A stretch of 64,000 bases of DNA, from the NCBI GenBank assembly GCA_902612825.1, contig CACMET010000002.1:67542-131541 (forward strand), written 5' to 3'. Positions within the stretch are counted from its first letter, which is position 1; each line of letters opens with the position of its first letter. The notes beneath the pieces are model-generated. The model saw nothing but the letters and a program-made list of their open reading frames with translations, searched no databases and was not told the DNA's origin. This DNA is from an uncultured Alphaproteobacteria bacterium. GTDB lineage: Bacteria > Pseudomonadota > Alphaproteobacteria > HIMB59 > GCA-002718135. Below are positions 48,242 through 56,788 of this stretch, one piece after another. The translations under genes were made by a program, and so were the position numbers.

Positions 48242-49093
48242 TTACCCTTTTACAGCTCCTTGAACACCTTCAACGAAATATTTTTGCATAAACAAAAATA
48301 AAATAATTATAGGCAAAATAGTTATAACAGATGCAGCTGCCATACCAGACCAATCGACAAAGTATTCACCTTTAAAAGCGTACACACCTACGGATAGTGT
48401 GCGTATATCAGGATTACCTAATGTGATGACAACTGGTAGTAAGAAGTCATTCCATGCATGTAAAACTTGTAGAATAGAAACTGTGGCTACTACTGGTTTT
48501 GTTAAAGGTAACATGATTGAAATAAATGTTCGAACAAAGCCCGCTCCATCCATTTTAGCTGCTTCTTCAAGCTCTACAGGAACTCTCGAAAAATATCCTG
48601 CAAACAGTAAAATATAAATTACAGGGGTGTGTCCTGCTGTTGCGAGTGTTAGTCCAATTAAGTTTTTAGAAATATTTAAATTATTTAATAAATCAAAAAC
48701 AGGAATAATTGTGTAACCTTGAGGAATAAAAATTGTACTAATTAAAATTCCAATAAGTATTTTTTTTCCTGGAAAAGAATATCTTCCAATTACGTAACCA
48801 AACATACCAGTTGTTACAACAACTATAATTACAGAAACAACTGTAATAATAAGGGTGTTAAAAAAATACCTACCCATATTTGCACCAAACCATGCTCTTT
48901 CAAAATTTTCCCAAACAAGCCGGTCAGGGATTAAGCCTAAGCCCCCCCAAATCTCAAAATCAGTTTTGAAAGAGGCTGAAAGTACCCACAGTAATGGATA
49001 GATCCAAAAGAAAGAGAAAATAATAAAAGCTATAGTTATAATTAAATATTTAACTTGGTTTTTTTCAGCAATGAAATTTAAGTATCTACTCAT
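48242..49093 (-). CDS. CUT1 sugar ABC transporter permease, MalG-like
   Basis: An inner-membrane permease of 283 residues with six hydrophobic segments; the EAA loop reads EEAAKMDGAGFVRTFISIMLPL, and the end is QKYFVEGVQGAVKG. I choose the ATG at 49,093 (MSRYLNF), which overlaps the upstream stop in ATGA. Longer readings back to 49,177 add a Cys-rich stretch unlike other permeases, although an ATG at 49,117 is possible. The operon continues into four sulfatase genes. Confidence 0.9.
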   Translation of the reverse strand: MSRYLNFIAEKNQVKYLIITIAFIIFSFFWIYPLLWVLSASFKTDFEIWGGLGLIPDRLVWENFERAWFGANMGRYFFNTLIITVVSVIIVVVTTGMFGYVIGRYSFPGKKILIGILISTIFIPQGYTIIPVFDLLNNLNISKNLIGLTLATAGHTPVIYILLFAGYFSRVPVELEEAAKMDGAGFVRTFISIMLPLTKPVVATVSILQVLHAWNDFLLPVVITLGNPDIRTLSVGVYAFKGEYFVDWSGMAAASVITILPIIILFLFMQKYFVEGVQGAVKG

Positions 49094-50004
49094 ATTCTTC
49101 GAGTTCTCCTCATCCATAATCCCTGAAGCACTGTAATAAATAAAACAGCAACACCCCAAAATACTCCTGCTGCACAAGCGTATCCTAGCCTAGGCATTGT
49201 GCCAGAGTCAGTTACAAAAGCTGTTCTAAAAATATATATTTCCATAACTTCACTACTAAAGAATGGTCCTCCTGCTGTCATAGTTTCAATTAAAGGAAAA
49301 ACATTTAGCGCTCCAACTGCCTCCACAAGAATAATGACAATAGCAAAAGGTAGTACGATTGGTAAAATAATATGGATCCATAATCTATAACCTTCAGCAC
49401 CATCAATTTTTGCGGCATCGTAAACATCTTGTGGAACTGTTTGTAAAGCAGCAAGCCAATACATCATAGTTATCCCTAGCCATTTCCAAACATACACTCC
49501 CATTACAGTTGGAAGCACCGTATCTGGGTTTCCAAGAAAATCAATTGGAGCAGAAGTTAAATTAGTAGACATTAAAAATTTATTAGCAGGTCCATTAAAA
49601 GGGCTAAATACAAAAGTCATTACAATACCTATGATAGCAATTGCAGTAACTACAGGCATAAAGATTACAGTACGAAAGAAAGGAGCAAGTTTCAAAACTT
49701 GATTATTTAAAAATACTGCAATTATAAATCCTAAAACAATTTTTACTGGAACTGTTCCAAACATAAAAATAAAAGAACGAATGAATGCATCCCAAAAGAA
49801 TTCATCATTGACAGCTTCATAATAATTTTGAAGGCCAATAAATTTTGCTTCTTTTGTAAAACCACTCCAATCTAATAAAGAAAAATACCAAGACATTCCA
49901 ATAGGATAAATGACAAACATTCCTGTTAAAATTAAACATGGTAGAACAAATACATAACACCATCTCGCATCGTATATCTGTTTGGATAAAGATTTTTTAT
50001 TCAT
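49090..50004 (-). CDS. CUT1 sugar ABC transporter permease, MalF-like
   Basis: A 304-residue permease with about six helices. The EAA loop is YDAAKIDGAEGYRLWIHIILPI, and TAGGPFFSSEVM is the usual segment before the last helices. The start codon is five bases from a 10-bp hairpin and lacks a Shine-Dalgarno. It pairs with the overlapping MalG-like gene and follows the Tat-exported binding protein. No ATPase gene accompanies it. Confidence 0.92.
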   Translation of the reverse strand: MNKKSLSKQIYDARWCYVFVLPCLILTGMFVIYPIGMSWYFSLLDWSGFTKEAKFIGLQNYYEAVNDEFFWDAFIRSFIFMFGTVPVKIVLGFIIAVFLNNQVLKLAPFFRTVIFMPVVTAIAIIGIVMTFVFSPFNGPANKFLMSTNLTSAPIDFLGNPDTVLPTVMGVYVWKWLGITMMYWLAALQTVPQDVYDAAKIDGAEGYRLWIHIILPIVLPFAIVIILVEAVGALNVFPLIETMTAGGPFFSSEVMEIYIFRTAFVTDSGTMPRLGYACAAGVFWGVAVLFITVLQGLWMRRTRRI

Positions 50005-50009
50005 GATAA

Positions 50010-50033
50010 AAAGGCGAGTATAAACTCGCCTTT
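50010..50033 (-). terminator. Intercistronic hairpin between binding protein and permease genes
   Basis: AAAGGCGAGT (50,010-50,019) pairs perfectly with ACTCGCCTTT (50,024-50,033) around a four-base loop. On the minus strand the stem is followed by a short U-run and then, five bases away, the permease ATG. The position matches the hairpins in the other two CUT1 operons, although the sequence is unrelated. Confidence 0.75.
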
Positions 50034-50045
50034 AGTTAATTTGTA

Positions 50046-51578
50046 TTAAAGTTCGCTATATTTTGACGCGCCATAATTGGAGTTGATATCCCAATTTGGG
50101 AACACCCAATCATCACGAGTAACGTTAGCACCATCTGCTCTTGCTTCTTCAACTGCTTGATCAAGCGCATCTTCATATCTCTGATTACAATCTTTAAGCT
50201 GTGCTTCGACACCTTTAAGTTGTCCAGTATATAGCCCTTGAATAACTAAAGCTAAAGATGGGTCTGGAACTCTAGACTTAGCAGCTACAACACCTACATC
50301 TTTATTTCTAACTATTGGATTTGGTCCAACAAGTAGATTTTCAGCAAACATTGCAAGTGCTTGAGCTGATGGTCCAGTCAAACCAGCTTTTGCAACTGCT
50401 TCTGGATTAACAGCAGGATCTGCTGCACCAACAGTTTGTGCCCAATAAATTTGACCTTGCTCAGTTCCCATGAATCTAATTAGGTCACCAGCAAATGGTC
50501 CCATTGTACTATTAGCACTTAACCAAAGCGTATTTGACCCACCCTCTGCAATATAAAGTGGTTGAGCTTTTTTTCCATCTGGAACAGGCTCACTAGCAAT
50601 ACCGTATTTCCACTCCGGAGCATCTCTACCCCAAACTCCAATACACCAAGGACCTTGGAATATCATTCCTGCTGCACCTTGAGGCATAAGAGCTCTAGCT
50701 TGAGGAGCGTTCATACTCATGACACCAGGGAAAGCACTTCCATCAGATTTTAATTGAAGAAGTAATTCAACTGCTTCCATATATTGATCAGAAGCAATTT
50801 GGAATTTACCATTTTGGAAATTAATGTGTCTATTTGTAAAGCCACCTCTTCCTCCATGTGCTCCAGCTACTTGACCAAAAGTGTGAACAACATCTTCCCA
50901 TCGATTAACTTGGTTTCCACCAATAATCCAACCATAATACTGACCATTACCTCTTTTAGTAATTTTTTTTGCAGCATCTCTGATTTCAGAATATGTCATA
51001 CGACCAGCTTGAGGATCATATCCAGCCTCACTCATATATTTTTCACTATAGAGAAGACAAGTTCCTGTTCTTTTGTTAGCTGTTAAGCATAAACCATATG
51101 TCTTTCCATTGAATTGGTTGACACCAGGTAAATAAACTCCAGCAGGGAAATTTGCTAACCATTCATCTAGGTTTTCAATATAATCATCCCAAGGTTGAAC
51201 CCAACCTTCAGATACAGCAACACCTGGATCCATTCCTAAAGGTAATTGGAATACATCATGAACAGTTCCATTTCTTATAGCTATTGGAACAATTTTATTT
51301 ATTTCTTTCCATGGCAAACCATCATATTCAATAGTGATACCTCTTGAAGCTGCATATTCTGGAAAAAGTTTTTTCCAAAAGACACCTTTCATGTCACCAC
51401 TATCAATCCATCTCATATTACCACCTGTTGTTGGTAATGGTTTTAGTGGATCAGGAATATTAAATTCTCCAGCAAATAGTTTTGAAGGAATAGATCCTGC
51501 TGACATCATTGCACCAGCAGCAAGAGCACCCTTCATTACTGTACGTCTAGAGATTTTTAAATCTTTTTTCTTTTTCAT
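50046..51578 (-). CDS. ABC transporter solute-binding protein with Tat signal
   Basis: A 510-residue binding protein for a CUT1 importer. The N terminus has the twin-arginine motif SRRTVMKG near residues 10-17, followed by an Ala/Gly-rich hydrophobic stretch to about residue 36, so it should be exported folded by the Tat system. It is longer than the other two CUT1 binding proteins. GGGAGG precedes the ATG. It heads an operon with two permeases and four sulfatases, so its ligand is probably a sulfated solute; this is inferred from context. Confidence 0.9.
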   Translation of the reverse strand: MKKKKDLKISRRTVMKGALAAGAMMSAGSIPSKLFAGEFNIPDPLKPLPTTGGNMRWIDSGDMKGVFWKKLFPEYAASRGITIEYDGLPWKEINKIVPIAIRNGTVHDVFQLPLGMDPGVAVSEGWVQPWDDYIENLDEWLANFPAGVYLPGVNQFNGKTYGLCLTANKRTGTCLLYSEKYMSEAGYDPQAGRMTYSEIRDAAKKITKRGNGQYYGWIIGGNQVNRWEDVVHTFGQVAGAHGGRGGFTNRHINFQNGKFQIASDQYMEAVELLLQLKSDGSAFPGVMSMNAPQARALMPQGAAGMIFQGPWCIGVWGRDAPEWKYGIASEPVPDGKKAQPLYIAEGGSNTLWLSANSTMGPFAGDLIRFMGTEQGQIYWAQTVGAADPAVNPEAVAKAGLTGPSAQALAMFAENLLVGPNPIVRNKDVGVVAAKSRVPDPSLALVIQGLYTGQLKGVEAQLKDCNQRYEDALDQAVEEARADGANVTRDDWVFPNWDINSNYGASKYSEL

Positions 51579-51671
51579 TAATTCCTCCCTATTTGTGTTT
51601 TATCTTACGTGAAATAGGTAAAATAACAATTGAAAATAAATTTAAAATTGTGTTAATATTTATTAGTTTAT
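51579..51671. promoter_or_regulatory. Divergent promoters for the sulfatase operon and glyoxalase gene
   Basis: On the minus strand TTGTTA (51,624-51,629) and TAAGAT (51,602-51,607) are 16 bases apart and precede GGGAGG. On the plus strand TTGAAA (51,630-51,635) and TAATAT (51,654-51,659) are 18 bases apart, with only 12 bases to the glyoxalase ATG and no Shine-Dalgarno. The two -35 boxes abut. Elements are seen; activity is inferred. Confidence 0.5.
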
Positions 51672-52097
51672 ATGAAATATTTACACACAATGGTGAGGGT
51701 TGAGAATATTGATGCTTCGTTAGACTTTTATTGTAACAAACTTGGATTAAAAGAAGTACGACGAGTTGACAATGAAAAAGGTCGTTTCACCTTAATATTT
51801 TTAGCCGCTGAAAATAGTGATGAAAGAACCGGTCTTCTTGAATTAACATACAATTGGGATCCAGAAAAATATTCTGGAGGAAGAAATTTTGGTCATCTAG
51901 CTTACAGTGTTAACAATATTTATGAAGTGTGTGAAAAATTAATGAACAACGGCGTCACAATTAATAGACCACCTCGTGATGGACATATGGCTTTTGTTCG
52001 ATCCCCTGATGGAATTTCCATTGAGATCTTACAAGAAGGGGAATCTTTACCTGAACAAGAACCATGGAAGTCTATGGAAAATTCTGGTTCTTGGTAG
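51672..52097 (+). CDS. gloA: Glyoxalase I (lactoylglutathione lyase)
   Basis: A metal enzyme that detoxifies methylglyoxal as its glutathione adduct. The 141 residues contain two beta-alpha-beta-beta-beta modules. The four expected ligands are in place: His5 (YLHTMVRV), Glu57 (GLLELTYNWD), His75 (NFGHLAY) and Glu118 (ISIEIL). The spacing matches GloA better than the wider extradiol dioxygenase-like superfamily. It is a single plus-strand gene beside a sugar-uptake operon, consistent with methylglyoxal stress from sugar catabolism. Confidence 0.88.
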   Translation: MKYLHTMVRVENIDASLDFYCNKLGLKEVRRVDNEKGRFTLIFLAAENSDERTGLLELTYNWDPEKYSGGRNFGHLAYSVNNIYEVCEKLMNNGVTINRPPRDGHMAFVRSPDGISIEILQEGESLPEQEPWKSMENSGSW

Positions 52098-52098
52098 T

Positions 52099-53082
52099 TT
52101 AATTATTTAACTTCACTTTATAATATTTATTTTGATCAGTAGCCAAAGCTATGACAGCTGGCAAAACTTTTTTATAAAAATCAAAAAGACTCGTAAACGG
52201 TTGTGGTAATTCTTTATCAATTTCTTTTCGTAATTTTTTTAAATTATATGAAGGCACCATGGGAAACATATGATGTTCTAAATGATATTCCATATGCCAA
52301 TATAAAAAACTTAATATTGGATTTATTCTCACAGAGTAAGTGCTTAAGCGGTGATCTTTTGTGTCAACTTTAGCAGCTAGGTGTTGAGTCACATTTACAG
52401 CAAACCAAATTGGCTTCCCAATATAAGTTGGTAAAATAATATAAATTATTGGTAAAAAAGAACCTATATAAAAAGAATATGCAATGACCGATAACCAAAT
52501 AAAGACATATAATCTTGAGTTCCAAATAATTTTTTTCTTTTCTTCTTTAGGCGCTGTTATATCAATAACTGGAGTGAATTTTCCAAAAGCATGTTTTAGA
52601 ACTTCAAACTTAATTAATTTATGTGGGTATAATAAATCTGTAAGAGGTATAAAATTCAAAAAGAATGCAAATAATTCTATCGGTCTTGATACTTGTATTT
52701 CGTGATCATAATCATCTTCTGTTTGTAATGTCTTTGAATGATGGAAAGTATGGCTCCAACGCCATCTAAAACCTTCAAAGTCACACATGAAAGAACTGAT
52801 GTGATAAAAAAATTCATTTATCCAACGAGTCTTGAATGCAGTTCGATGAACAGTTTCATGCCAGTTCGCTACACTGAACGCATAAATCGTACCATAAATA
52901 AAAAAGAATAGATATGTCCACCACGAACCTAAAGTAATGTATGCTAAATATCCTGAAATAAATAAAGATAAAAAATAAAAGAAGAAATGGATTAGTCCAG
53001 GTAGATCCCTTCTTTTACTTAAGACTTTTAATTTTTTTCTGTCGACTTCTGGTCTGTACCAATCATCGAGATTAACTTCCAT
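52099..53082 (-). CDS. Membrane fatty acid desaturase-family di-iron enzyme
   Basis: A 327-residue membrane di-iron oxygenase or desaturase. Three histidine boxes are readable: HETVH, HTFHHS and, near the C terminus, HLEHH (EYHLEHHMFP). Hydrophobic segments pair around residues 30-75 and 190-230. The family covers acyl-lipid desaturases, alkane-type hydroxylases and carotenoid enzymes. It ends a CUT2 transporter operon directly after a PhyH-family gene, so it may oxidise a small imported molecule instead of a membrane lipid. Confidence 0.85.
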   Translation of the reverse strand: MEVNLDDWYRPEVDRKKLKVLSKRRDLPGLIHFFFYFLSLFISGYLAYITLGSWWTYLFFFIYGTIYAFSVANWHETVHRTAFKTRWINEFFYHISSFMCDFEGFRWRWSHTFHHSKTLQTEDDYDHEIQVSRPIELFAFFLNFIPLTDLLYPHKLIKFEVLKHAFGKFTPVIDITAPKEEKKKIIWNSRLYVFIWLSVIAYSFYIGSFLPIIYIILPTYIGKPIWFAVNVTQHLAAKVDTKDHRLSTYSVRINPILSFLYWHMEYHLEHHMFPMVPSYNLKKLRKEIDKELPQPFTSLFDFYKKVLPAVIALATDQNKYYKVKLNN

Positions 53083-53096
53083 ACTTGATAATTAAA

Positions 53097-54032
53097 TTAA
53101 TTATCCCAACGATCTAACCATGACCCATCAACTGTGGAGTCAAATTGGTCTTTTTTTGAAGTCCCTCTAAATTTAGTGTGTTGTTCTTCATAACCTTTAA
53201 ACCAAGAATCCCAATCAGCTGTATAGCTTGGGTCTTCTGATTTTCTCATTATGATTGGATCAACCAAACCAGTATGAAAACCAGCTTCATCTTTTGGATT
53301 TTGAAATCGTAGGTCAACGCTCCACCTTACATCCTCAGATAAATTTTCAAGTGATCGATGAGGAACTAATTGATGTAAAAATAAAACTGAACCAGCCTTC
53401 ATTTCACAAGTAACGACTTTTTCTTCTGGAATATCTTTGTCTTCAATAAATAAATACCAAGAATCTTTTACTGAACCATCTTTCTTTTCTAATTTATGAT
53501 TCAAAACTCTTTCAGGTCTATGTCCTCCAGGAACAACTTGCATGCATCCATTATTTTTATTTACATCTAGAAATGGAATCCACGCAGCAGGCTGAGTAGT
53601 TTTTTCTGCTCCATCTTTTAAATAAGCAGAATCTTGGTGCCATGGAACTGTCATCCTAGCTGTCTGAGGTGTTTTAGATCTAATATTCCAAACTGGATGA
53701 CCAGAGATATCTTTGCCAACCCAATTTTCAACCATATCTAAAAGTTTTTTTGATCCCCATAAGTTAGCGAGGGCTGGTTTTAGTTCGCCTCTATGATGAA
53801 TTAAAACTGAAGAACCTTTAAAATCTCTTTCGAGAGCAGCTAGTCTTTTAAAAACATCTTTATCATCATGTTTGTTTGTAATTTTTCCAGCTTGAAAAGC
53901 TTTTTCTGCAAAATCATCAACAATTTCTTCAAATTCATTTAATATTGGATTCAAATCATCCATACTAAAAACATTTTCAACGATCGTATAACCTTCTTCG
54001 TTATATTGTTTTATTTGCGCATCACTAATCAT
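53097..54032 (-). CDS. Phytanoyl-CoA dioxygenase (PhyH) family enzyme
   Basis: An Fe(II)/2-oxoglutarate oxygenase of 311 residues. The HxD iron motif is in VPWHQDSAYL, and the distal His and 2-oxoglutarate-binding Arg are in VPHRSLENLSEDVRWS. The start is the ATG at 54,032 preceded by GGGAGG; the four codons upstream are only the ribosome site. It differs clearly from the other PhyH gene (37,868-38,788). It follows a CUT2 ATPase gene after 14 bases and precedes the desaturase-family gene, which suggests joint oxidation of the imported compound. Confidence 0.88.
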   Translation of the reverse strand: MISDAQIKQYNEEGYTIVENVFSMDDLNPILNEFEEIVDDFAEKAFQAGKITNKHDDKDVFKRLAALERDFKGSSVLIHHRGELKPALANLWGSKKLLDMVENWVGKDISGHPVWNIRSKTPQTARMTVPWHQDSAYLKDGAEKTTQPAAWIPFLDVNKNNGCMQVVPGGHRPERVLNHKLEKKDGSVKDSWYLFIEDKDIPEEKVVTCEMKAGSVLFLHQLVPHRSLENLSEDVRWSVDLRFQNPKDEAGFHTGLVDPIIMRKSEDPSYTADWDSWFKGYEEQHTKFRGTSKKDQFDSTVDGSWLDRWDN

Positions 54033-54046
54033 AATTCCTCCCAAAA

Positions 54047-54784
54047 TTATCCATTCACTAATAAATCAGTTAGATGATCTATTGTTGTGTCTTTTTTATC
54101 CAAGTCAGCAATTTTTTCACCTCTTGCCATTACACATAAATGATCAGCAATTGGATATACATGACTCAAGTTGTGAGTAATAAATATTGATGTCACGCCT
54201 TGGCTTTTTAATCCTTCTACAAACCTTAGTACTTTATTTGTTTCTTTTACTGATAAGTGGTTTGTTGGTTCGTCTAATATTAAAACTTTTGATTTAAAAT
54301 ACATTGCTCTTGCAATCACAACACCTTGTCTTTCTCCTCCAGACAATTGGTTAACTGGTGTATCTGGAGATCGAAGATGCAGTTCAACATCTGTTAATGC
54401 TTTCATCGCATCGTCCTGCATGGTTTTAGTTTTCATTAAACCAAAATTGCCAACATTATATTGAGTTTGTTCACGTCCAATAAAAATATTTCTTGCAATA
54501 GACATTTCAGGGATCAAAGCTGAATACTGATAAATTGTTTCAATGCCTAAATTCATTGCTTCTTTTGTAGATTTAAATTTAACCTTATTACCTTCAAAAT
54601 ATATATGACCTGAATCAGGTTGATGTGCACCAGATAAAATTTTAATTAATGTTGATTTACCAGCACCATTGTCTCCAATAAGACCGACAACAGAGTCTTT
54701 TTTTATCTTTAAGCTTAAATCTTTTAAAGCATGAACTCCTGAATAGTATTTGTTTAAACCCTCACAAACTATTATATCTTCCAT
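54047..54784 (-). CDS. CUT2 sugar ABC transporter ATPase, single cassette
   Basis: A 245-residue ATPase with Walker A GDNGAGKST, signature LSGGERQGV and Walker B VLILDEPTNHLS. Classical CUT2 ATPases such as RbsA are tandem double cassettes of about 500 residues; this one has a single cassette and would have to form a homodimer. It lies two bases after the RbsC-like permease, in an operon led by a periplasmic binding protein. Confidence 0.9.
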   Translation of the reverse strand: MEDIIVCEGLNKYYSGVHALKDLSLKIKKDSVVGLIGDNGAGKSTLIKILSGAHQPDSGHIYFEGNKVKFKSTKEAMNLGIETIYQYSALIPEMSIARNIFIGREQTQYNVGNFGLMKTKTMQDDAMKALTDVELHLRSPDTPVNQLSGGERQGVVIARAMYFKSKVLILDEPTNHLSVKETNKVLRFVEGLKSQGVTSIFITHNLSHVYPIADHLCVMARGEKIADLDKKDTTIDHLTDLLVNG

Positions 54785-54786
54785 CT

Positions 54787-55767
54787 TTAATCCTTTGCCT
54801 TGTTTTGACCAATTCGTGTCGCTCTTCTACTTATATAAGTATTAAACACTACAGCTATGATAATTAAAGAGCCTAAACCTGCTCTAAACCATTCAGCATC
54901 TATTCTAGCCATAATGATTCCACTTTCTAAAAACCTGATTAGTATTGCGCCAATAACGGCACCAAAAACTGTTCCGATACCTCCAAATAAACTGACACCA
55001 CCAATAACTGCTGCAGCAATTGACTCTAGTTCTAATAAGTATCCTTGAGATGGTAATGGTGCTTCCAATCTAAATGTTTGAATCATTCCAGCAAAGCCAG
55101 CTAAGAAACCACATAAGATGAAACAAAACATTTTAACGTTTCCAGTTTTTATTCCCATTGAAGATGCTGCGTTTTGATCTCCGCCAGTTGCATAGATCCA
55201 ATTACCAACATTACTTCTGTGAAGCATAACACCTAAAACCACGGCAACTAAAAGAGCCCAGTACAAGGACGCTCTAAATAACTCAAATTGATAAACGAAT
55301 AACTCATTTGGTAAAATATGAGGAAATGGTGGTGGAAATCCTGCAGTAGCTACAGTTGTAAGACTTCTAGCAATATAGAGCATTCCAAGAGTTGCGATGA
55401 AAGAAGGAATACCAAATCTTAAGGTAATAAATCCATTAACAAAACCAACAATAATACCAATCATTAATCCTAGAAAAATAGCGAACCAAGGTGGTATCCC
55501 TTGATGCACCATTTGTACAATAGTCATCGGGACTAATGCAAAAACAGAGCCTACAGATAAATCAAATTCACCTGAGATCATTAATATTGCAATCCCAATA
55601 GCAACAATAATATATTCGGGTGTAATACCCATAACTATTCTTATATTTCTTGCATCTAAAAATCTTTCATTAGCAATATAAAATCCAATCATTATTGCTA
55701 GAAACATTAAGAAGGTTGCTACTTCTGGTCTTACTAATAAACTTCTAAGACTAAAATTTTTACTCAT
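54787..55767 (-). CDS. CUT2 sugar ABC transporter permease, RbsC-like
   Basis: A 326-residue inner-membrane permease with eight to ten hydrophobic segments. The family features are GEFDLSVGSVFALVPM, FVNGFITLRFGIPSFIATLG and the late IAAAVIGGVSLFGG loop. It follows the RbsB-like gene across a hairpin and precedes the single-cassette ATPase by two bases. The ligand is presumably the one bound by the RbsB-like protein. Confidence 0.93.
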   Translation of the reverse strand: MSKNFSLRSLLVRPEVATFLMFLAIMIGFYIANERFLDARNIRIVMGITPEYIIVAIGIAILMISGEFDLSVGSVFALVPMTIVQMVHQGIPPWFAIFLGLMIGIIVGFVNGFITLRFGIPSFIATLGMLYIARSLTTVATAGFPPPFPHILPNELFVYQFELFRASLYWALLVAVVLGVMLHRSNVGNWIYATGGDQNAASSMGIKTGNVKMFCFILCGFLAGFAGMIQTFRLEAPLPSQGYLLELESIAAAVIGGVSLFGGIGTVFGAVIGAILIRFLESGIIMARIDAEWFRAGLGSLIIIAVVFNTYISRRATRIGQNKAKD

Positions 55768-55787
55768 ATTTTTTTTATTTTAAAAAA

Positions 55788-55815
55788 AACCAGGCTCTAT
55801 TTAAAGAGCCTGGTT
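55788..55815 (-). terminator. Intercistronic hairpin with U-tract after CUT2 binding protein
   Basis: AACCAGGCTCT (55,788-55,798) pairs with AGAGCCTGGTT (55,805-55,815) over 11 base pairs with a six-base loop. On the minus strand eight U residues follow, as in a factor-independent terminator, and the permease gene begins about 20 bases later. It is likely a partial terminator that keeps the binding protein more abundant than the permease. Confidence 0.8.
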
Positions 55816-55822
55816 AAGATAT

Positions 55823-56788
55823 TTATCTAACTGACATTCCTTTGAATGATCTGATTGTTTCAACATCATCAGGACCAATCATAGCTTTACCAGTGTTGAT
55901 ATCTAGTGCACTTAAACCATACTTGTTCATTAAGTATAATTGGTGAACTGACATGTAACCTTGGTAGTATGGTTGTTGGTCAACTGTTAGTTGAACATAA
56001 CCTTTGTCCATTTCTTCGAAAACTACGTCAACTAAGTCAAAACCAGCAAGAAGTATTTCACCAGGTCCGTAACCTAAATTTCTTACTGCTGCAGCTGCAC
56101 CAGCTTCCCAGAAACCTACATCAAGATATGCAGTTGTATTTGGGTTAGCTTGAACATAAGCTGCCACTCTGTTTCCAACAGTTGAAAGATCTAGACCTGA
56201 CTCGATTTTCTCATAAGTTACTTTTCTATCAGGGTTAGCTGCTTTGTAATCTTCCATGAAACGTGCAATACCATTTCCTCTAGTGTATGCCCATGATTGG
56301 TTCATGTCTGCAACACCGATTAGAACGTGAATATCTCCATCAGGAAACATTTCAGAAAGATTAGCTGTTAATTCATAACCAGCTGCTTCTAAGTCTTGTC
56401 CAACATATGCTAGTCTGTTACTACCAGCAGCACCTTCTGGATCATCAGTATTAGCTGTAATTACTGGAATACCAGCAGCTAATGCTTCATCAACTGCAGC
56501 ATCAAAGATAGTTGGGTTAGTAATTGTAGTTACGATACCATCAACACCTTGAGCTATTGAAGACTCTAAGTTTTGTAATTGCTCTTGTTGGTCTCCATCA
56601 CCTGAAAGAGTTAACATTTGGCAATCAGCATTAATTTGTGCACAAGCATCTTTAAAACCTTTATGAACAGCTGCCCAGAAAGCATTGTTCGTATCACTGT
56701 GCATTACGAAGTTAAATTTGTATTCTGCCTTCGCTGAAGTAGCAAAAAGCGCTACAGAGGCAAGAATAATTGAAGCAATTTTTTTCAT
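55823..56788 (-). CDS. CUT2 periplasmic sugar-binding protein, RbsB-like
   Basis: A 321-residue binding protein of the ribose/galactose family (PBP type 1). A Sec signal peptide (about 1-21, likely cut after AKA) precedes KFNFVMHSDTNNAFWAAV. The GVDGIVTTITNP and AGIPVITANTDDP blocks are characteristic. GGAGG lies close before the ATG. It leads an operon with a permease, ATPase, PhyH enzyme and desaturase-family enzyme. A sugar is typical of the family, but autoinducer- or cyclitol-binding relatives also exist. Confidence 0.92.
   Translation of the reverse strand: MKKIASIILASVALFATSAKAEYKFNFVMHSDTNNAFWAAVHKGFKDACAQINADCQMLTLSGDGDQQEQLQNLESSIAQGVDGIVTTITNPTIFDAAVDEALAAGIPVITANTDDPEGAAGSNRLAYVGQDLEAAGYELTANLSEMFPDGDIHVLIGVADMNQSWAYTRGNGIARFMEDYKAANPDRKVTYEKIESGLDLSTVGNRVAAYVQANPNTTAYLDVGFWEAGAAAAVRNLGYGPGEILLAGFDLVDVVFEEMDKGYVQLTVDQQPYYQGYMSVHQLYLMNKYGLSALDINTGKAMIGPDDVETIRSFKGMSVR

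Noticed and set aside
50784-51086. 100-codon open frame on the plus strand
   Set aside because: It is fully antisense to the Tat binding-protein gene, has no recognisable family pattern or ribosome site, and is explained by codon bias of the real gene.
54033-54044. Extra four codons before the PhyH dioxygenase start
   Set aside because: They consist of TTG plus the GGGAGG ribosome site and do not belong to the protein; the same artefact occurs at 42,147-42,158 and 63,831-63,845.
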